From: Torulaspora globosa
Lineage: Eukaryota; Ascomycota; Saccharomycetes; Saccharomycetales; Saccharomycetaceae
Assembly: GCF_014133895.1 (NCBI RefSeq)
Contig: NC_050728.1
Span: 992,001-1,056,000, forward strand
Length of the DNA stretch: 64,000 nucleotides
Direction: 5' to 3'
The translations under genes and the position numbers were made by a program. The notes beneath the pieces are model-generated. The model ran no database searches. It was not told the origin of the DNA and saw nothing but the letters and a program-made list of their open reading frames with translations. This document shows positions 1 through 9,524 of this stretch, one piece after another (the stretch's first letter is position 1; every line of letters begins with the position of its first letter).

Positions 1-88
1 AGTCGCCTCTCATTATTTATTATCGCTTATTTATTTATTTATGCCTGTGAAAGATGTGTGTTATACTGTACAACCGTGAGCACCATTA

Positions 89-658
89 TCATGAGAACAG
101 CTTCTTCAAAGACGACCAGACGCCCTGCTTCTGCTGCTTACCGGTTTTGTTCTTCCTGGCACCCGATCCGCTAGGCTTGGGCGATATTATGTTGCCGGCT
201 CCGCCTCTGCCGACCGCTATAGCCATCGGTCTGTCGTCCAGACTGTTCCTTCTGGACCGGCCGTTCCGCACATGCGACTTGCCTGTCTCATGGCTGCCTG
301 TCCCGCGGCTTATCACTCCTCCAGAGAGGGCCCTCTCGACCTCGCTCCCGGAGAACGGCCCTATGTAGTCTTCCTCTCTGCTTGGCTCGATCACATCCTC
401 CTCCAACTCTCCGTCCACGTCCTGAGCCCTCCTGGTCAGCTTGGCGTCCACATTCCGCCTCATATTGCCGGCACCGCCGCGACCTGTGCTGAACACCGGC
501 TGAAGAATATTCGGTGTCTGAGAGCCCTGCGGAATCAGCTTGGGAGACGCCTTAGAGCTCGAATTCTGAATGTTCCCGGCACCACCTCTCCCTGTAGAAA
601 TCCTGTACGTAGCCATACTAGCCTGTTCGCCCTCGGATTGCTTTGGACCGTCCACCAT
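89..658 (-). CDS. PAR32: Par32/Amu1-like GRGGAGN-repeat protein
   Basis: A 189-residue protein with three copies of the GRGGAGN motif (about residues 23-29, 59-65 and near 153) and a short basic-hydrophobic C-terminus (WSSLKKLFS). This repeat defines the fungal DUF3602 family that includes S. cerevisiae Par32/Amu1, a phosphoprotein that links TORC1 activity to inhibition of ammonium permeases. Most of the rest is polar and looks disordered. The ATG at 658 is the first in frame; the ATG at 616 (MATYRIS) lies just before the first repeat and could be the real start. The DLD1 gene nearby matches the S. cerevisiae YDL173W-YDL174C neighbourhood. At 189 residues it is shorter than the S. cerevisiae protein (about 295). 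The family call is firm; the function is inferred from the homologue. Confidence 0.85.
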   Translation of the reverse strand: MVDGPKQSEGEQASMATYRISTGRGGAGNIQNSSSKASPKLIPQGSQTPNILQPVFSTGRGGAGNMRRNVDAKLTRRAQDVDGELEEDVIEPSREEDYIGPFSGSEVERALSGGVISRGTGSHETGKSHVRNGRSRRNSLDDRPMAIAVGRGGAGNIISPKPSGSGARKNKTGKQQKQGVWSSLKKLFS

Positions 659-1192
659 ACCGACCAAACTGCTTCAATATATATCTGAGCCTTGACCTAC
701 GCCTGGCAAACCACGAATCCAGCCTCAACCGTCCTTGTAGTGCCGTTCCTTCACTAGCAATGCCGTCTGCACGCCACGATTTTTCTTTGACCGGTCATGC
801 AGTCTAAAGCTACTAAGACATCCATATAAACGCCTATAAAGCGACAAGAAAGACAAGCTGAGCGAGCTCACGGCGCCAGATGGGACGGACGGTGCGTGGT
901 GCGGGTCGACCAGCTTGTAACGGACGTAGAGATCTCCGTGGTGGCTCTTTTCGCCGGGCAGCGTCGCAGCACAGCGTCGCGGGCCTGGCACAGCATCGAG
1001 GGCAGCTAGAGCAGCTGCCAACGGCCTTCAATGGCTGCAAAAGCAGCTGAAAGCAGCTGAAGCTGGCCTTTATATAGTCGCTCGCGGGCGCTGTCACACT
1101 AGACGGCGGTGCAGCTATGACGTCGAAAAGTTTAACAACGATGGGCACTAGGAACTGGACACTAAACTGTACTGGAGAGGAGCCAGGAGACC
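659..1192. other. Divergent promoter region PAR32 / HCR1
   Basis: No gene is supported here. The stretch is GC-rich from about 840 to 1150. A perfect tandem copy of a 10-bp unit containing CAGCTG lies at 1041-1060, followed by a TATA-like TTTATATAG at 1069-1077, about 120 bp before the HCR1 ATG. A TATATAT run near 680 lies on the PAR32 side. Short open frames overlapping this area show no recognisable family. Confidence 0.5.
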
Positions 1193-1993
1193 ATGTCTTG
1201 GGACGAGGATGTTATCGGCGGGTCTGCCGCCGCCGGCGGAGACGATAAGGTTTTGATGGAGTCGTGGGAGGACGGGCTCGCGGACGAGCCCGTGATGGAA
1301 TCGTGGGACGCAGAAGAAACGGTGGCACCGACGGTCGAGAAGGGCAACGGGAAGAAGGCCAATGGGAAGAAGGTCTCGGAGACCGACAAAAAACTGCTGG
1401 CGATCGACACGCTCGACGAAAAGACGCGAAAGGAGCTGATCAAGAAGGCGGAGCTGGAGTCGGACCTTAACAACGCAGCAGACCTGTTTGCAGGGCTTGG
1501 AGTCGCTGAGGAGCATCCAAGGGCCGCTGCGTTGCGGAAGCAGCAAGAAGAGGCGGCCGCCAGGGCCGCCTCTGCGATGACTCGCGACACACCGATCGAG
1601 AAGCATCCGCTGTTCCAAACAGCAGAGACCAAGACGGACTATCAGGAGCTGAGAAAGGCGCTGGCCACCGCGGTGGTGTCGATGCACGAGAAATCGTCGC
1701 TCAACTACGCGTCTTCGCTCGCGATCGACCTGATCCGAGACGTCGCCAAGCCCATGTCGATCGAGTCGATCAGACAGACCATCGCTACGCTCAACATCCT
1801 GATGAAGGACAAGGAGAGACAGGAGAGACAGGCAAGACTGGCACGGGTCAAGGGAGGCACCGCGCAGGGCGGTGCCGGCAAGAAGAAGGCCAAGGGTGCC
1901 AAGGCCAACCTCGGAGGCGCGTTCAAGAAGGACCAGCAGTTCGACATGGGAGAGGTCGAGTTCGACGACTTTGGCGACGACGACTTCATGTAG
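1193..1993 (+). CDS. HCR1: eIF3j subunit (Hcr1)
   Basis: A 266-residue protein, almost the same length as S. cerevisiae Hcr1 (265). It begins MSWDEDV, carries two acidic W-D/E repeats near residues 20-45 (the N-terminal acidic motif of eIF3j that contacts eIF3b), has a charged lysine/glutamate-rich middle, and ends with the [14 protein letters not shown] tail typical of the family. eIF3j is a loosely bound eIF3 subunit that helps 40S recruitment, start-codon selection and ribosome recycling; yeast Hcr1 is also linked to 20S pre-rRNA processing. It faces PAR32 across a 0.5 kb divergent promoter. PEX13 and MMR1 farther right keep the YLR190-YLR192 neighbourhood. Identification is confident. Confidence 0.95.
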   Translation: MSWDEDVIGGSAAAGGDDKVLMESWEDGLADEPVMESWDAEETVAPTVEKGNGKKANGKKVSETDKKLLAIDTLDEKTRKELIKKAELESDLNNAADLFAGLGVAEEHPRAAALRKQQEEAAARAASAMTRDTPIEKHPLFQTAETKTDYQELRKALATAVVSMHEKSSLNYASSLAIDLIRDVAKPMSIESIRQTIATLNILMKDKERQERQARLARVKGGTAQGGAGKKKAKGAKANLGGAFKKDQQFDMGEVEFDDFGDDDFM

Positions 1994-2235
1994 ACCCGCT
2001 AGCTAGCACATCTTATACAAATTTGTAGTCATTCAATTTTTCACTGCCCACGCCATCCCACCTTTCTTGCTAGCGATAGGTCTCTAGCAATGGCACATCG
2101 ACTAATCACAAAACCGGATTATGAGAGTGGGAGTTCCGGCATCGGGGAGCAATTGAGCATTGGAAACATATATATAGCGGTATTTTGGAAGGTTGGGCAC
2201 CCTGGAGACTCCGTTGTCTGAAAACTGGTGAGAAA

Positions 2236-3969
2236 ATGGTGCTCAGACGGTCGTTGTTTAATGCTTATAGGACCAGTAGTAGGATGGTGTCGGGTGGTGC
2301 GGGAAAGAAGCGGTTTTACAGTGGCAGCGGCGGCAAGTGGCTGGGATACTCTCTCGCTGGAGCGGCAGGTTATGTGGTCGCCGGCGACAGCCTGGATATT
2401 AAGGGAAAGGTGAGCAGGGGCTTTGGTGCCGATGTGAACGTGGGACCGGTTGAGAAGAACGGGAAAAGCAAGTCTACTTTGCCATTGAGCGATCTAGAGT
2501 CGCCAGAGTATTGTATGGACCGGAAAGAGCTGGATCGGGTCGTTGAGGAGCTCAAGAGAGTTGTAGGTAACGACCAGGATCACTTCTCTGAGTCCCAGTC
2601 GGATTTGGACAGCCATTCGGACACTTATTTCAATACCCATCATCCGGCAGCGGATCAGAGACCGAGGATTGTGCTGTTCCCTTCTAGTACAGAGGAAGTG
2701 TCCAGGATAATGAAGATCTGCCACGACAACAATGTTCCTGTTATTCCATTCTCCGGTGGCACCTCGCTCGAGGGCCATTTCATGCCGACCAGATCTGCGT
2801 CGACGGTGGTTCTGGACGTGTCCAAATTCATGAACCGCATTGTTAAGTTGAATCAGACAGATCTGGACGTCGAAGTGCAGGCCGGGGTTCCATGGGAGGA
2901 TCTGAACGATTTCTTGGGTGAGCACGGGTTGTTATTTGGGTGTGATCCGGGCCCAGGCGCGCAAATCGGTGGATGCGTGGCTAACTCTTGCTCCGGTACA
3001 AATGCCTATCGTTACGGTACAATGAAGGAGAACGTGGTGAACTTGACTGTGGTTCTCCCAGATGGCACTGTGGTCAAGACGAGAGGCAGGCCAAGAAAGT
3101 CGAGTGCTGGTTACAATTTAAACGGATTGTTTACTGGAAGCGAAGGTACGCTTGGAATTGTCACAGAAGCCACTGTCAAGTGTCATGTGAAGCCCGTCAT
3201 GGAGACCGTGGTAGTCGCATCTTTCCCCACTGTTGGAGACGCAGCTGCCTGCTCTTCTAACATCACACAGGAGGGTATTCAGTTAAACGCTATGGAGCTG
3301 CTGGACGACGAGATGATGAAATTGATCAACAGTTCTGGCGCCACTTTCAGGACTGACTGGAAGGAGCAGCCAACCATGTTTTTCAAAATTGGCGGTCGAA
3401 ACGACAATATTATCCAACAGGTCATAGCCGAATTAGAACGTATCGCCAAGAAGCACAAGGCTTCCTCGTTTGAGTTTGCCACAGATGAAGAAAAAAAAAT
3501 GGAGCTATGGGAAGCAAGAAAGGTTGCCTTGTGGTCAGTCATAGATGCAGGCAGATCGAAGAATGAAAAGGCGAATATTTGGACCACAGATGTTGCCGTG
3601 CCACTCTCCAACTTTGCCAGAGTCATCGAGGAAACCAAGGAAGAGATGAGCAATTCGCCTCTGATCAACGCTGTTGTTGGGCACGCCGGTGACGGAAACT
3701 TCCATTCTTTCATAGTCTACAACAACGATGAGGAAAAGAAAATATGCGAAGAGATTGTCGACAACATGGTCAGAAGGGCTATCGAGGCAGAGGGCACCTG
3801 TACTGGTGAACACGGCGTGGGTGTCGGTAAAAGAAAATTCCTACTCGAAGAACTGGGCGATGCCCCCGTTGACTTGATGCGCAAGATCAAACTGGCCATT
3901 GACCCCAAGAGAATCTTGAATCCTGACAAGATTTTCAAAATCGATCCTAATGAACCAGACCTACATTGA
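2236..3969 (+). CDS. DLD1: Mitochondrial D-lactate dehydrogenase (cytochrome)
   Basis: A 577-residue flavoprotein of the FAD-binding type-4 oxidase family. It oxidises D-lactate to pyruvate and passes electrons to cytochrome c at the inner mitochondrial membrane. The N-terminus (MVLRRSLFNAYRTSSR) is basic and amphipathic, as in a mitochondrial targeting sequence, and a hydrophobic segment follows near residues 35-50. The FAD-binding core includes PVIPFSGGTSLEGH, and the conserved C-terminal segment with HAGDGNFH and GEHGVGVGKR is intact. The open frame extends upstream only through a TTG codon, so the ATG at 2236 was chosen. Length matches S. cerevisiae Dld1 (587). A tract of nine A residues occurs inside the frame near 3489 without breaking it. 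Confidence 0.95.
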   Translation: MVLRRSLFNAYRTSSRMVSGGAGKKRFYSGSGGKWLGYSLAGAAGYVVAGDSLDIKGKVSRGFGADVNVGPVEKNGKSKSTLPLSDLESPEYCMDRKELDRVVEELKRVVGNDQDHFSESQSDLDSHSDTYFNTHHPAADQRPRIVLFPSSTEEVSRIMKICHDNNVPVIPFSGGTSLEGHFMPTRSASTVVLDVSKFMNRIVKLNQTDLDVEVQAGVPWEDLNDFLGEHGLLFGCDPGPGAQIGGCVANSCSGTNAYRYGTMKENVVNLTVVLPDGTVVKTRGRPRKSSAGYNLNGLFTGSEGTLGIVTEATVKCHVKPVMETVVVASFPTVGDAAACSSNITQEGIQLNAMELLDDEMMKLINSSGATFRTDWKEQPTMFFKIGGRNDNIIQQVIAELERIAKKHKASSFEFATDEEKKMELWEARKVALWSVIDAGRSKNEKANIWTTDVAVPLSNFARVIEETKEEMSNSPLINAVVGHAGDGNFHSFIVYNNDEEKKICEEIVDNMVRRAIEAEGTCTGEHGVGVGKRKFLLEELGDAPVDLMRKIKLAIDPKRILNPDKIFKIDPNEPDLH

Positions 3970-4239
3970 AGCTTATATTCTTAAATAGTATTCTTGATTC
4001 TTATTTTTTATCATCAGAGCGTCACAATTTTTCTCACTGGCGCGCGGCCTTAATTGTCATTGAATTTGCTCTCGAAGCAAAGGCAATATTAGCAAGAAAC
4101 GTAAGTTGGTAGAAGGTTCTCCGCAAAGAATCTTGAACTGAATTGTATAAATACTATAGATTATTTGTGTTGAACTGGAACTTACTTTCAGATCTCTCAA
4201 CCCAACTAGAAAAAAATCGAGAAATCATATAAACTGAAA

Positions 4240-4719
4240 ATGTTGTGGAGATCGACCCAATGTGCCCCTAGAATGGTATTATATAGACCGTCTATGGTCA
4301 TAGCTCAGCGTAGCGCTCTTCACACAACTGCTATCACGAATAAGAGTGCCACTGAAGTAGTAAAGGAAAACTTGGAAAAGCTGAACAAGAAAATTGGAAA
4401 AGCCGCCGCCGAAGGTATCGAAAAGACTCAGGAAGCAACTCACAAAGCCAGCGAGTTTGCTCATGAAGCGGCAAAAGCTGCTGACCAAAAAATGGGTCAG
4501 GTTGAGGAACTGACCAAAAGCTCCAAAGAACAACTGAAAGGCAATGCCCAAAGTACCATGGGAAAAGCAGGAGAAAAAGCCAGTGACATGGGAGAAAAGG
4601 TTGAGGATAAGGCCAGGAATTTTGGCGAAAAGGCAGAAGAACTGACCGAGGACGCGAAGAAAACTGCCTCTAGAAACATAGAGGACGCTCAGGATTATGT
4701 AGATCGCAAGACTAAGTAA
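4240..4719 (+). CDS. LEA-like mitochondrial protein, unrecognised
   Basis: A 159-residue protein I do not recognise as any named S. cerevisiae gene. The first 34 residues are rich in Arg, Ser and Ala and lack acidic residues, as in a mitochondrial presequence. From about residue 40 to the end it is highly charged, rich in Ala, Lys and Glu and poor in bulky hydrophobics, with repeated 11-residue-like units (K-A-x-E/D-x-G-E-K and similar). This is the pattern of group 3 late-embryogenesis-abundant proteins, which are disordered in solution and fold into amphipathic helices on drying. A membrane or matrix protectant role is an inference from composition alone. It has its own 270-bp promoter and converges on PEX13 with 80 bp between stop codons. 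Confidence 0.75.
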   Translation: MLWRSTQCAPRMVLYRPSMVIAQRSALHTTAITNKSATEVVKENLEKLNKKIGKAAAEGIEKTQEATHKASEFAHEAAKAADQKMGQVEELTKSSKEQLKGNAQSTMGKAGEKASDMGEKVEDKARNFGEKAEELTEDAKKTASRNIEDAQDYVDRKTK

Positions 4720-4799
4720 GCAAAACTATATGCAATATTTACATTAAATTGACTTTTTAGAAACCTTTAAAAAGTTCTAGATACTGAATCATATTCCTT

Positions 4800-5960
4800 T
4801 CATTCCTGCTGATCGCCATCAGCTCGTTCTTGAATTCGCTCGATCTTATTCTGCCTTTTTATTATTTCCAAGTAGTTAAATGGCACGTAGCCGACCTCAC
4901 CGCTTCTGGTTCTTACTTTCCACCAATCGGAATCTCTACCCATGGGATCCTGCTTTGTTATGATTGCCATGAGGTCCCCCTTCTTCAAAGTTACTTCAAT
5001 TTGCGGATTTTCCGGCGTAAAATCGTAGAGTGCTCTAGCAAATTCGAGTTTCGAGGGGTCTATTTGTCGGTTGGCGTGAGCACCAATTCTGTTGTTCTGC
5101 ATATTTTGCATCCTAGCGATAAACTTGTTCAGGAGGTATGGGAATCCAAACACTGCGGCCAGAAAAAAGATTAGAGGCTTCCAAGAGATCCTTTTCCGTT
5201 TTCGTTGCTCATTGTGACCATTGTTGAACTTTTCGAATTCTTTAACCATTTCATTCTCTTTGCCATCACCATTGTTACCGTTATTCACTCTTGGCGGCGA
5301 GCCTATCCTTCCTCTTGTGATATAGAATAAGCCTCTCCGCAGAACCTTTATCATGGCAAAGATTCCAAAGAATGACCCCAGCATTTCCTTCATATAAGAG
5401 AATTGCTCGGCAACTGAGATCATACTGAAGAACGAATTATGCGTAGCCATGTATGTAGACTCCAACATCTGCGCAAAACCTGCGACAGCTCCAATCAGGC
5501 TTTCAATCAATTGGAAAGTGGCCTGAGTCGACTCACCTAGGCCTCCAGGTCCGCCGTTCATGCCCCCCATATAACCTCCGCCATATCCATTCCCGTACAA
5601 CGATCCATATGCACTGCCCCCGTACATGGAACCGTATCCACCACCGTACATCGATCCATATCCTCCACCAAACATGGAGTTTCCGCCGTAAAGCCCGCTG
5701 CCTAGCATAGAGTTACCATACATAGCACCTCCGTACGCTCCACTACCATACTGTGAGTTCCGGTATGAGGACATTGGGTCGTTCAAAGTCTCAGGACTCA
5801 ATCCAGCTGGCCTGGGTGGAGCATCTGGAGAGCTATCAACGGGTTGGTTAGCTCCAGATGTCGCTCTTGTCATCGACCCACCATCGGTGGAGGATACTTG
5901 ATCATCTAGAGGACCACTACTTTCCCATGGCTTTGGACGCTGCTTGGTGCTTGTAGACAT
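4800..5960 (-). CDS. PEX13: Peroxisomal docking factor Pex13
   Basis: A 386-residue protein with the same length as S. cerevisiae Pex13. The N-terminal third is rich in Gly, Tyr, Ser and Met, with repeats of the YGSMYGG type at about residues 75-135. This low-complexity YG domain is known to form the meshwork of the peroxisomal import pore. A middle region with hydrophobic helices follows, and an SH3 domain lies at about residues 300-370 (ALYDFTPENPQIEVTLKKGD ... WWKVRTRSGEVGYVPFNY). It docks the receptors Pex5 and Pex7 together with Pex14 at the peroxisomal membrane. The ATG at 5960 is the first in frame and gives the expected N-terminus. Identification is firm from the domain order and the neighbouring MMR1 and HCR1. 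Confidence 0.96.
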   Translation of the reverse strand: MSTSTKQRPKPWESSGPLDDQVSSTDGGSMTRATSGANQPVDSSPDAPPRPAGLSPETLNDPMSSYRNSQYGSGAYGGAMYGNSMLGSGLYGGNSMFGGGYGSMYGGGYGSMYGGSAYGSLYGNGYGGGYMGGMNGGPGGLGESTQATFQLIESLIGAVAGFAQMLESTYMATHNSFFSMISVAEQFSYMKEMLGSFFGIFAMIKVLRRGLFYITRGRIGSPPRVNNGNNGDGKENEMVKEFEKFNNGHNEQRKRKRISWKPLIFFLAAVFGFPYLLNKFIARMQNMQNNRIGAHANRQIDPSKLEFARALYDFTPENPQIEVTLKKGDLMAIITKQDPMGRDSDWWKVRTRSGEVGYVPFNYLEIIKRQNKIERIQERADGDQQE

Positions 5961-6457
5961 AACCTTACCGACGGCTCTCCAAGTTCCTTGCCAGGTAGTT
6001 CGCCAGTCGGGCCGATTTGTAAGTGTTCAGGCCGAATATAAAGAACCATTCGCTTGAAGCGACTAACTGAACTGCAGCTACGCTTGAATATATAGAAAGT
6101 CTATTAGTGGCCTAAATTTATCCTATCAATTCAATTAGGCTCTGCAGTTTGGCCAGAGGCAGTTGAAGCTCTTTCTTGGCCCGAAAGAATTGTCCATGGT
6201 TGAATAATTCCTGATTAATATATCCTTACTTAAACTCTATTATATGTTATACGCCGAGAGTCTCTACGTGTCTTCTCGATTTTCCTCCCTAGTCAAAATG
6301 TATAGTCTACTATCTGTGCTCGATCTTTTGATGTCTTTTAATGCTGGCTGTGACAGATGAAGAGAACTTAGCAAATTGTATCGTTTGGAGAACCGCAAGT
6401 AGCAAGCGGTCCCCCGGATATCGAAGTCTTATTAGTACATGATTCATTCCGCGCCGT
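5961..6457. other. Intergenic, PEX13 upstream region
   Basis: About 0.5 kb between the 3' end of MMR1 and the PEX13 start, both on the minus strand. It is expected to hold the PEX13 promoter and the MMR1 terminator. A TATATA run near 6090 is the only promoter-like feature seen. No gene or RNA is supported. Confidence 0.4.
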
Positions 6458-7942
6458 CTAGCGCTTGACGTGGATGTTGAGCTGCAACCCTGCTTTCCGC
6501 CTCATGCTCATGGATTGAAGATCATTTGGATGTCGTGACTGGTTCGTAAGCATATTTCCCCCAAAGGATTCGGGCTTATCCAGTTTTACATCCATCTCAT
6601 CGTCGGAAGACGATGAGGAGGTAGAGTCTCCTTGCTCGTCTATTTTCCTCAGCTCCAAACTCGATATCCTGGCTATTCTTCTCTTAAGTGTGCTCATTTG
6701 AATGCTTTCCCCCGTTGGATACGTTGCCCGTTTATCTTTTGAAGCAATCTCTTCGGGTGGGCTGTCGCCACGAGTCTTAATTGCGTTCCTGTAGTTTTCA
6801 ACTTTTTTCTCCAGCTGTTTTACTTTCCTTTCCATTCCTTTTTGGGCCTCCCTCTTGGATGCTCTTATCTCTTTCAGAGCATCTAGCATGAACATGTCTT
6901 CAACAGTTCTGCTGGCTGTTATGGAGTGAATTAATTTTTCATTTTGCAGTTTAAGCTCTGCGATTTCCACTTCCAGCTGCTTGATCCTATGATCCAGCTT
7001 TGCCGTCTCCTCATGGGCGACAACTTGCTGATTGCACCAATCCGCGTCATAGTCTGTTGACGTTGATGATATGAAGCTGCACCGGTTACTTTTGAAATCA
7101 TCGCTGTGAGCAAAGCCATTCTTATCTGTTGCTAGTGCTTCAAGGTCTATATCCTTTGGTAGTTCGTTAAAATCGATCGAAACTGTGGACGAAGCTAACG
7201 ACGAGTTAGATACTAATCGAATTTCCTCGTTCGTTCTCTGACGACTAGGCCCAAATTTGACTGTTTCGTTTGGATCTCGCTGTTTATCACAAAGTGTTAC
7301 ACCACTAGTCGCGCTTGTGCTTTCAGATACTTTTCGGTCAGAAGATATCTGAGGTTCGGTGATCGAGACAGGTTGTCGACCTACGTTAGCGGGCTCCTCT
7401 TGCCGCCTATCCTTGGACTCAACTTTCTGCCTTTCCGCTTGCCGTTGATCTCTTTGAAGCTTTTCCAAAGTCTCTCTGATGCTCATCCAGGCCGCTGGTT
7501 CCGTCTGATTATTTTTTGACTCTTGCTTGGTGCCGGTGGGTATTCCGGTAGCAGGGGTTTTCATCAAAGTTGATAGAAGAGGTAAAGAAGGAGCCTGCTG
7601 TGACATATATTCCGGTTTAAGCATCTTTGGGGCGTTATTAAACAGTTGAAACCGTATTGGGGAGGCCGACCTCAAGGTGTCAGAGTTACTTCGCTGTCTG
7701 GAACGTCCCGACCGGGACAGTTCGCTCAGTTTCGAGAGCGAAGTGCGATATATGAGCGACTGCCCGTTGGAGCCACCATTATTATTGGTACGCGCATTCA
7801 CGCCCTTGTCTAGTTTCAACTTGGTCGGTGACGCGAGTAAGTGCTGGAAACCATTGTTATGGTGATTAGGGTCATCGAGGCTAAACGCTATGGGAGACAG
7901 CGCCGGAGACAATTGTTCAGGTCTCACTGGAGGTGAATTCAT
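6458..7942 (-). CDS. MMR1: Mitochondrial Myo2 receptor-related protein
   Basis: A 494-residue protein close in length to S. cerevisiae Mmr1 (491). It starts MNSPPVRPEQLSPALSPIAF, is Ser/Asn-rich, and has a coiled-coil stretch at roughly residues 315-390 (heptads in KQLEVEIAELKLQNEKL and VKQLEKKVENYR). It ends with a basic tail. Mmr1 is a peripheral outer-membrane adaptor that ties mitochondria to myosin Myo2 for transport into the bud and then anchors them there. Overall conservation is low outside short motifs, as expected for this fast-evolving adaptor, so the assignment leans on the N-terminal pattern and on adjacency to PEX13 (YLR190W-YLR191W in S. cerevisiae). Confidence 0.85.
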   Translation of the reverse strand: MNSPPVRPEQLSPALSPIAFSLDDPNHHNNGFQHLLASPTKLKLDKGVNARTNNNGGSNGQSLIYRTSLSKLSELSRSGRSRQRSNSDTLRSASPIRFQLFNNAPKMLKPEYMSQQAPSLPLLSTLMKTPATGIPTGTKQESKNNQTEPAAWMSIRETLEKLQRDQRQAERQKVESKDRRQEEPANVGRQPVSITEPQISSDRKVSESTSATSGVTLCDKQRDPNETVKFGPSRQRTNEEIRLVSNSSLASSTVSIDFNELPKDIDLEALATDKNGFAHSDDFKSNRCSFISSTSTDYDADWCNQQVVAHEETAKLDHRIKQLEVEIAELKLQNEKLIHSITASRTVEDMFMLDALKEIRASKREAQKGMERKVKQLEKKVENYRNAIKTRGDSPPEEIASKDKRATYPTGESIQMSTLKRRIARISSLELRKIDEQGDSTSSSSSDDEMDVKLDKPESFGGNMLTNQSRHPNDLQSMSMRRKAGLQLNIHVKR

Positions 7943-9524
7943 AGCAAATATTTCTCCGCTCGTAAAGGAATGACTTGGTAGCTAATTCAGGTTCGGTTGA
8001 GCTTTAGACCCAGATGGCGAAAGTCACTTCTTCCAAAAGAGCTTATTTTTCGTCCAATTTTCCCAGCGAGAAACTTTTCGAGAGTCTATCTGTTTGTCGG
8101 AAGATCTAGTTGTTCTGCAAGTCTGGCACGATGAAAGAACACTTGGCCTGTTAAGCTTTGAGCTTGAAAGTTGCTCAATTTCAGCAAAATAATGCAAATT
8201 TTGTAGCTAATCCCTAGACGCTGTGAATATGATCCTTTCTTTCGCTTTCAGTCACGGCCAATGACAACTTCAACGAATAGCCATCAAGTAGTACATACCA
8301 AGTCTGTTTGTTGATCTTTTTGTGCAGTCTTACTCGATTCGGGCCACTGCTCAATAGGGTTAAAAGTAAATAAACCATAGAAGAACCCGTGCACGTGATG
8401 AACTCTAACCAGCAGTTCGATATGATGAGATGGCGATGATTCGTGACTATATGGGTGGCATGTACCTCTTAGCTTTGGCTTCATGGGTTGTTTGAGCTAG
8501 GAGTGACGCTCTCTTCTTTAGGTTTGATAATCTTGAGGCGGGCAACTGTAAGATTCTCCGAACAGGATGGAAACTGGCGAAAGCCGACCAGCGCTAGATC
8601 TACCATAGCGTAGCGAGTACCATTTTGTATTTTTGTATTGGCTTGATTCTTTGGCCTTTTTGTCATTCTGGAGCCCGACATGGGTCCGATAGATAGCAGT
8701 AACCACCGGGGGCTGTGAAACAAAAGCGAGGCTAAGTAACGCCATCAGTCTAGCCGCAAGGGCCAATCATACAGAACCGCCGAGATGCAGTTTTGTAGGT
8801 TTTATCCTCTTTGCCGCCGAATAACCATGAGCATGAGCTGGGCGGCTAACTCACTCGACGCGACGGCTGCAGACTGAGAAAAGCCAAAGACGCAGGTGAA
8901 CTGACCAGGATAGCTGCTCAATGGATGTTTAGCGATAGGGTATCCGTCCTGGAAGTTCCGATTGGTGTAAGCATAACATGACGCGTAAGACTGTGACGCG
9001 CTGGTTAACGGTTTAGGCGGCAGAGCAGCCCGTTAAAGAGAAGGATTCTGCAACGTCTTGACGATGTTGCGGTTTTAGGGCGCTCGATACTCCTGGTTTC
9101 ATCGGAAGTTGATCGCGTTCACTGCAGAAAGCGCGGTGCAGGTCCATGGAAGATACTCAAAAAAGCCGACAGCAATACCTCTCATTATCGACTGGTACAG
9201 TGGCTGGAACACTCCGCTGGAGGCGGGTTTCAGCCGGTCTTTCACCTCCAACTACGTCTGTCACTCGTCAGTTTGGCGACCTGGAATTTCGTTCTGAGTA
9301 AAGAGGTTCAGGAGTCACAATCCATTAACGAAACATCAAATCCTCGTTGACAGGGTTCCCTTCACAGCTCTTCAGTCTGATGGCTGTACTTGCTTCACCA
9401 CTAACTAGTCGTTAGAGCACCGGAAAGCGCTATCTGAAAAAAATACAACTGAGTCATGGAAATTATCTACCAGATCGACTCAAAGAGGCCACGCTAGGAG
9501 GATAGTGTCAAGGACATTTCGAAG
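7943..9524. other. Long geneless interval, likely synteny breakpoint
   Basis: At 1.58 kb this is the longest gap without a gene. MMR1 and ILV1 point away from each other, so it is a divergent promoter region. Overlapping short minus-strand frames at about 8.28-8.77 kb have no recognisable family and no suitable promoter. Motifs seen: CACGTG at about 8392, an MluI-box-like ACGCGT at 8981-8986, and a Gcn4-type TGAGTCA at 9450-9456. No tRNA or LTR remnant was recognised. Confidence 0.5.
9450..9456 (+). promoter_or_regulatory. Gcn4-type site upstream of ILV1
   Basis: TGAGTCA, the palindromic-core Gcn4 half-site pair, lies 69 bp before the ILV1 start codon. ILV1 is a known Gcn4 target in S. cerevisiae. 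The site is close to the ATG, so transcription would have to begin in the short space after it. Confidence 0.55.

Noticed and set aside
1264..1470. A 68-codon Arg/Gly-rich frame inside HCR1
   Set aside because: It is an out-of-frame shadow of HCR1; the HCR1 frame matches eIF3j over its full length.
8284..8766. Overlapping short minus-strand frames in the MMR1-ILV1 gap
   Set aside because: No family, no consistent start context and no sign of splicing; treated as chance frames.
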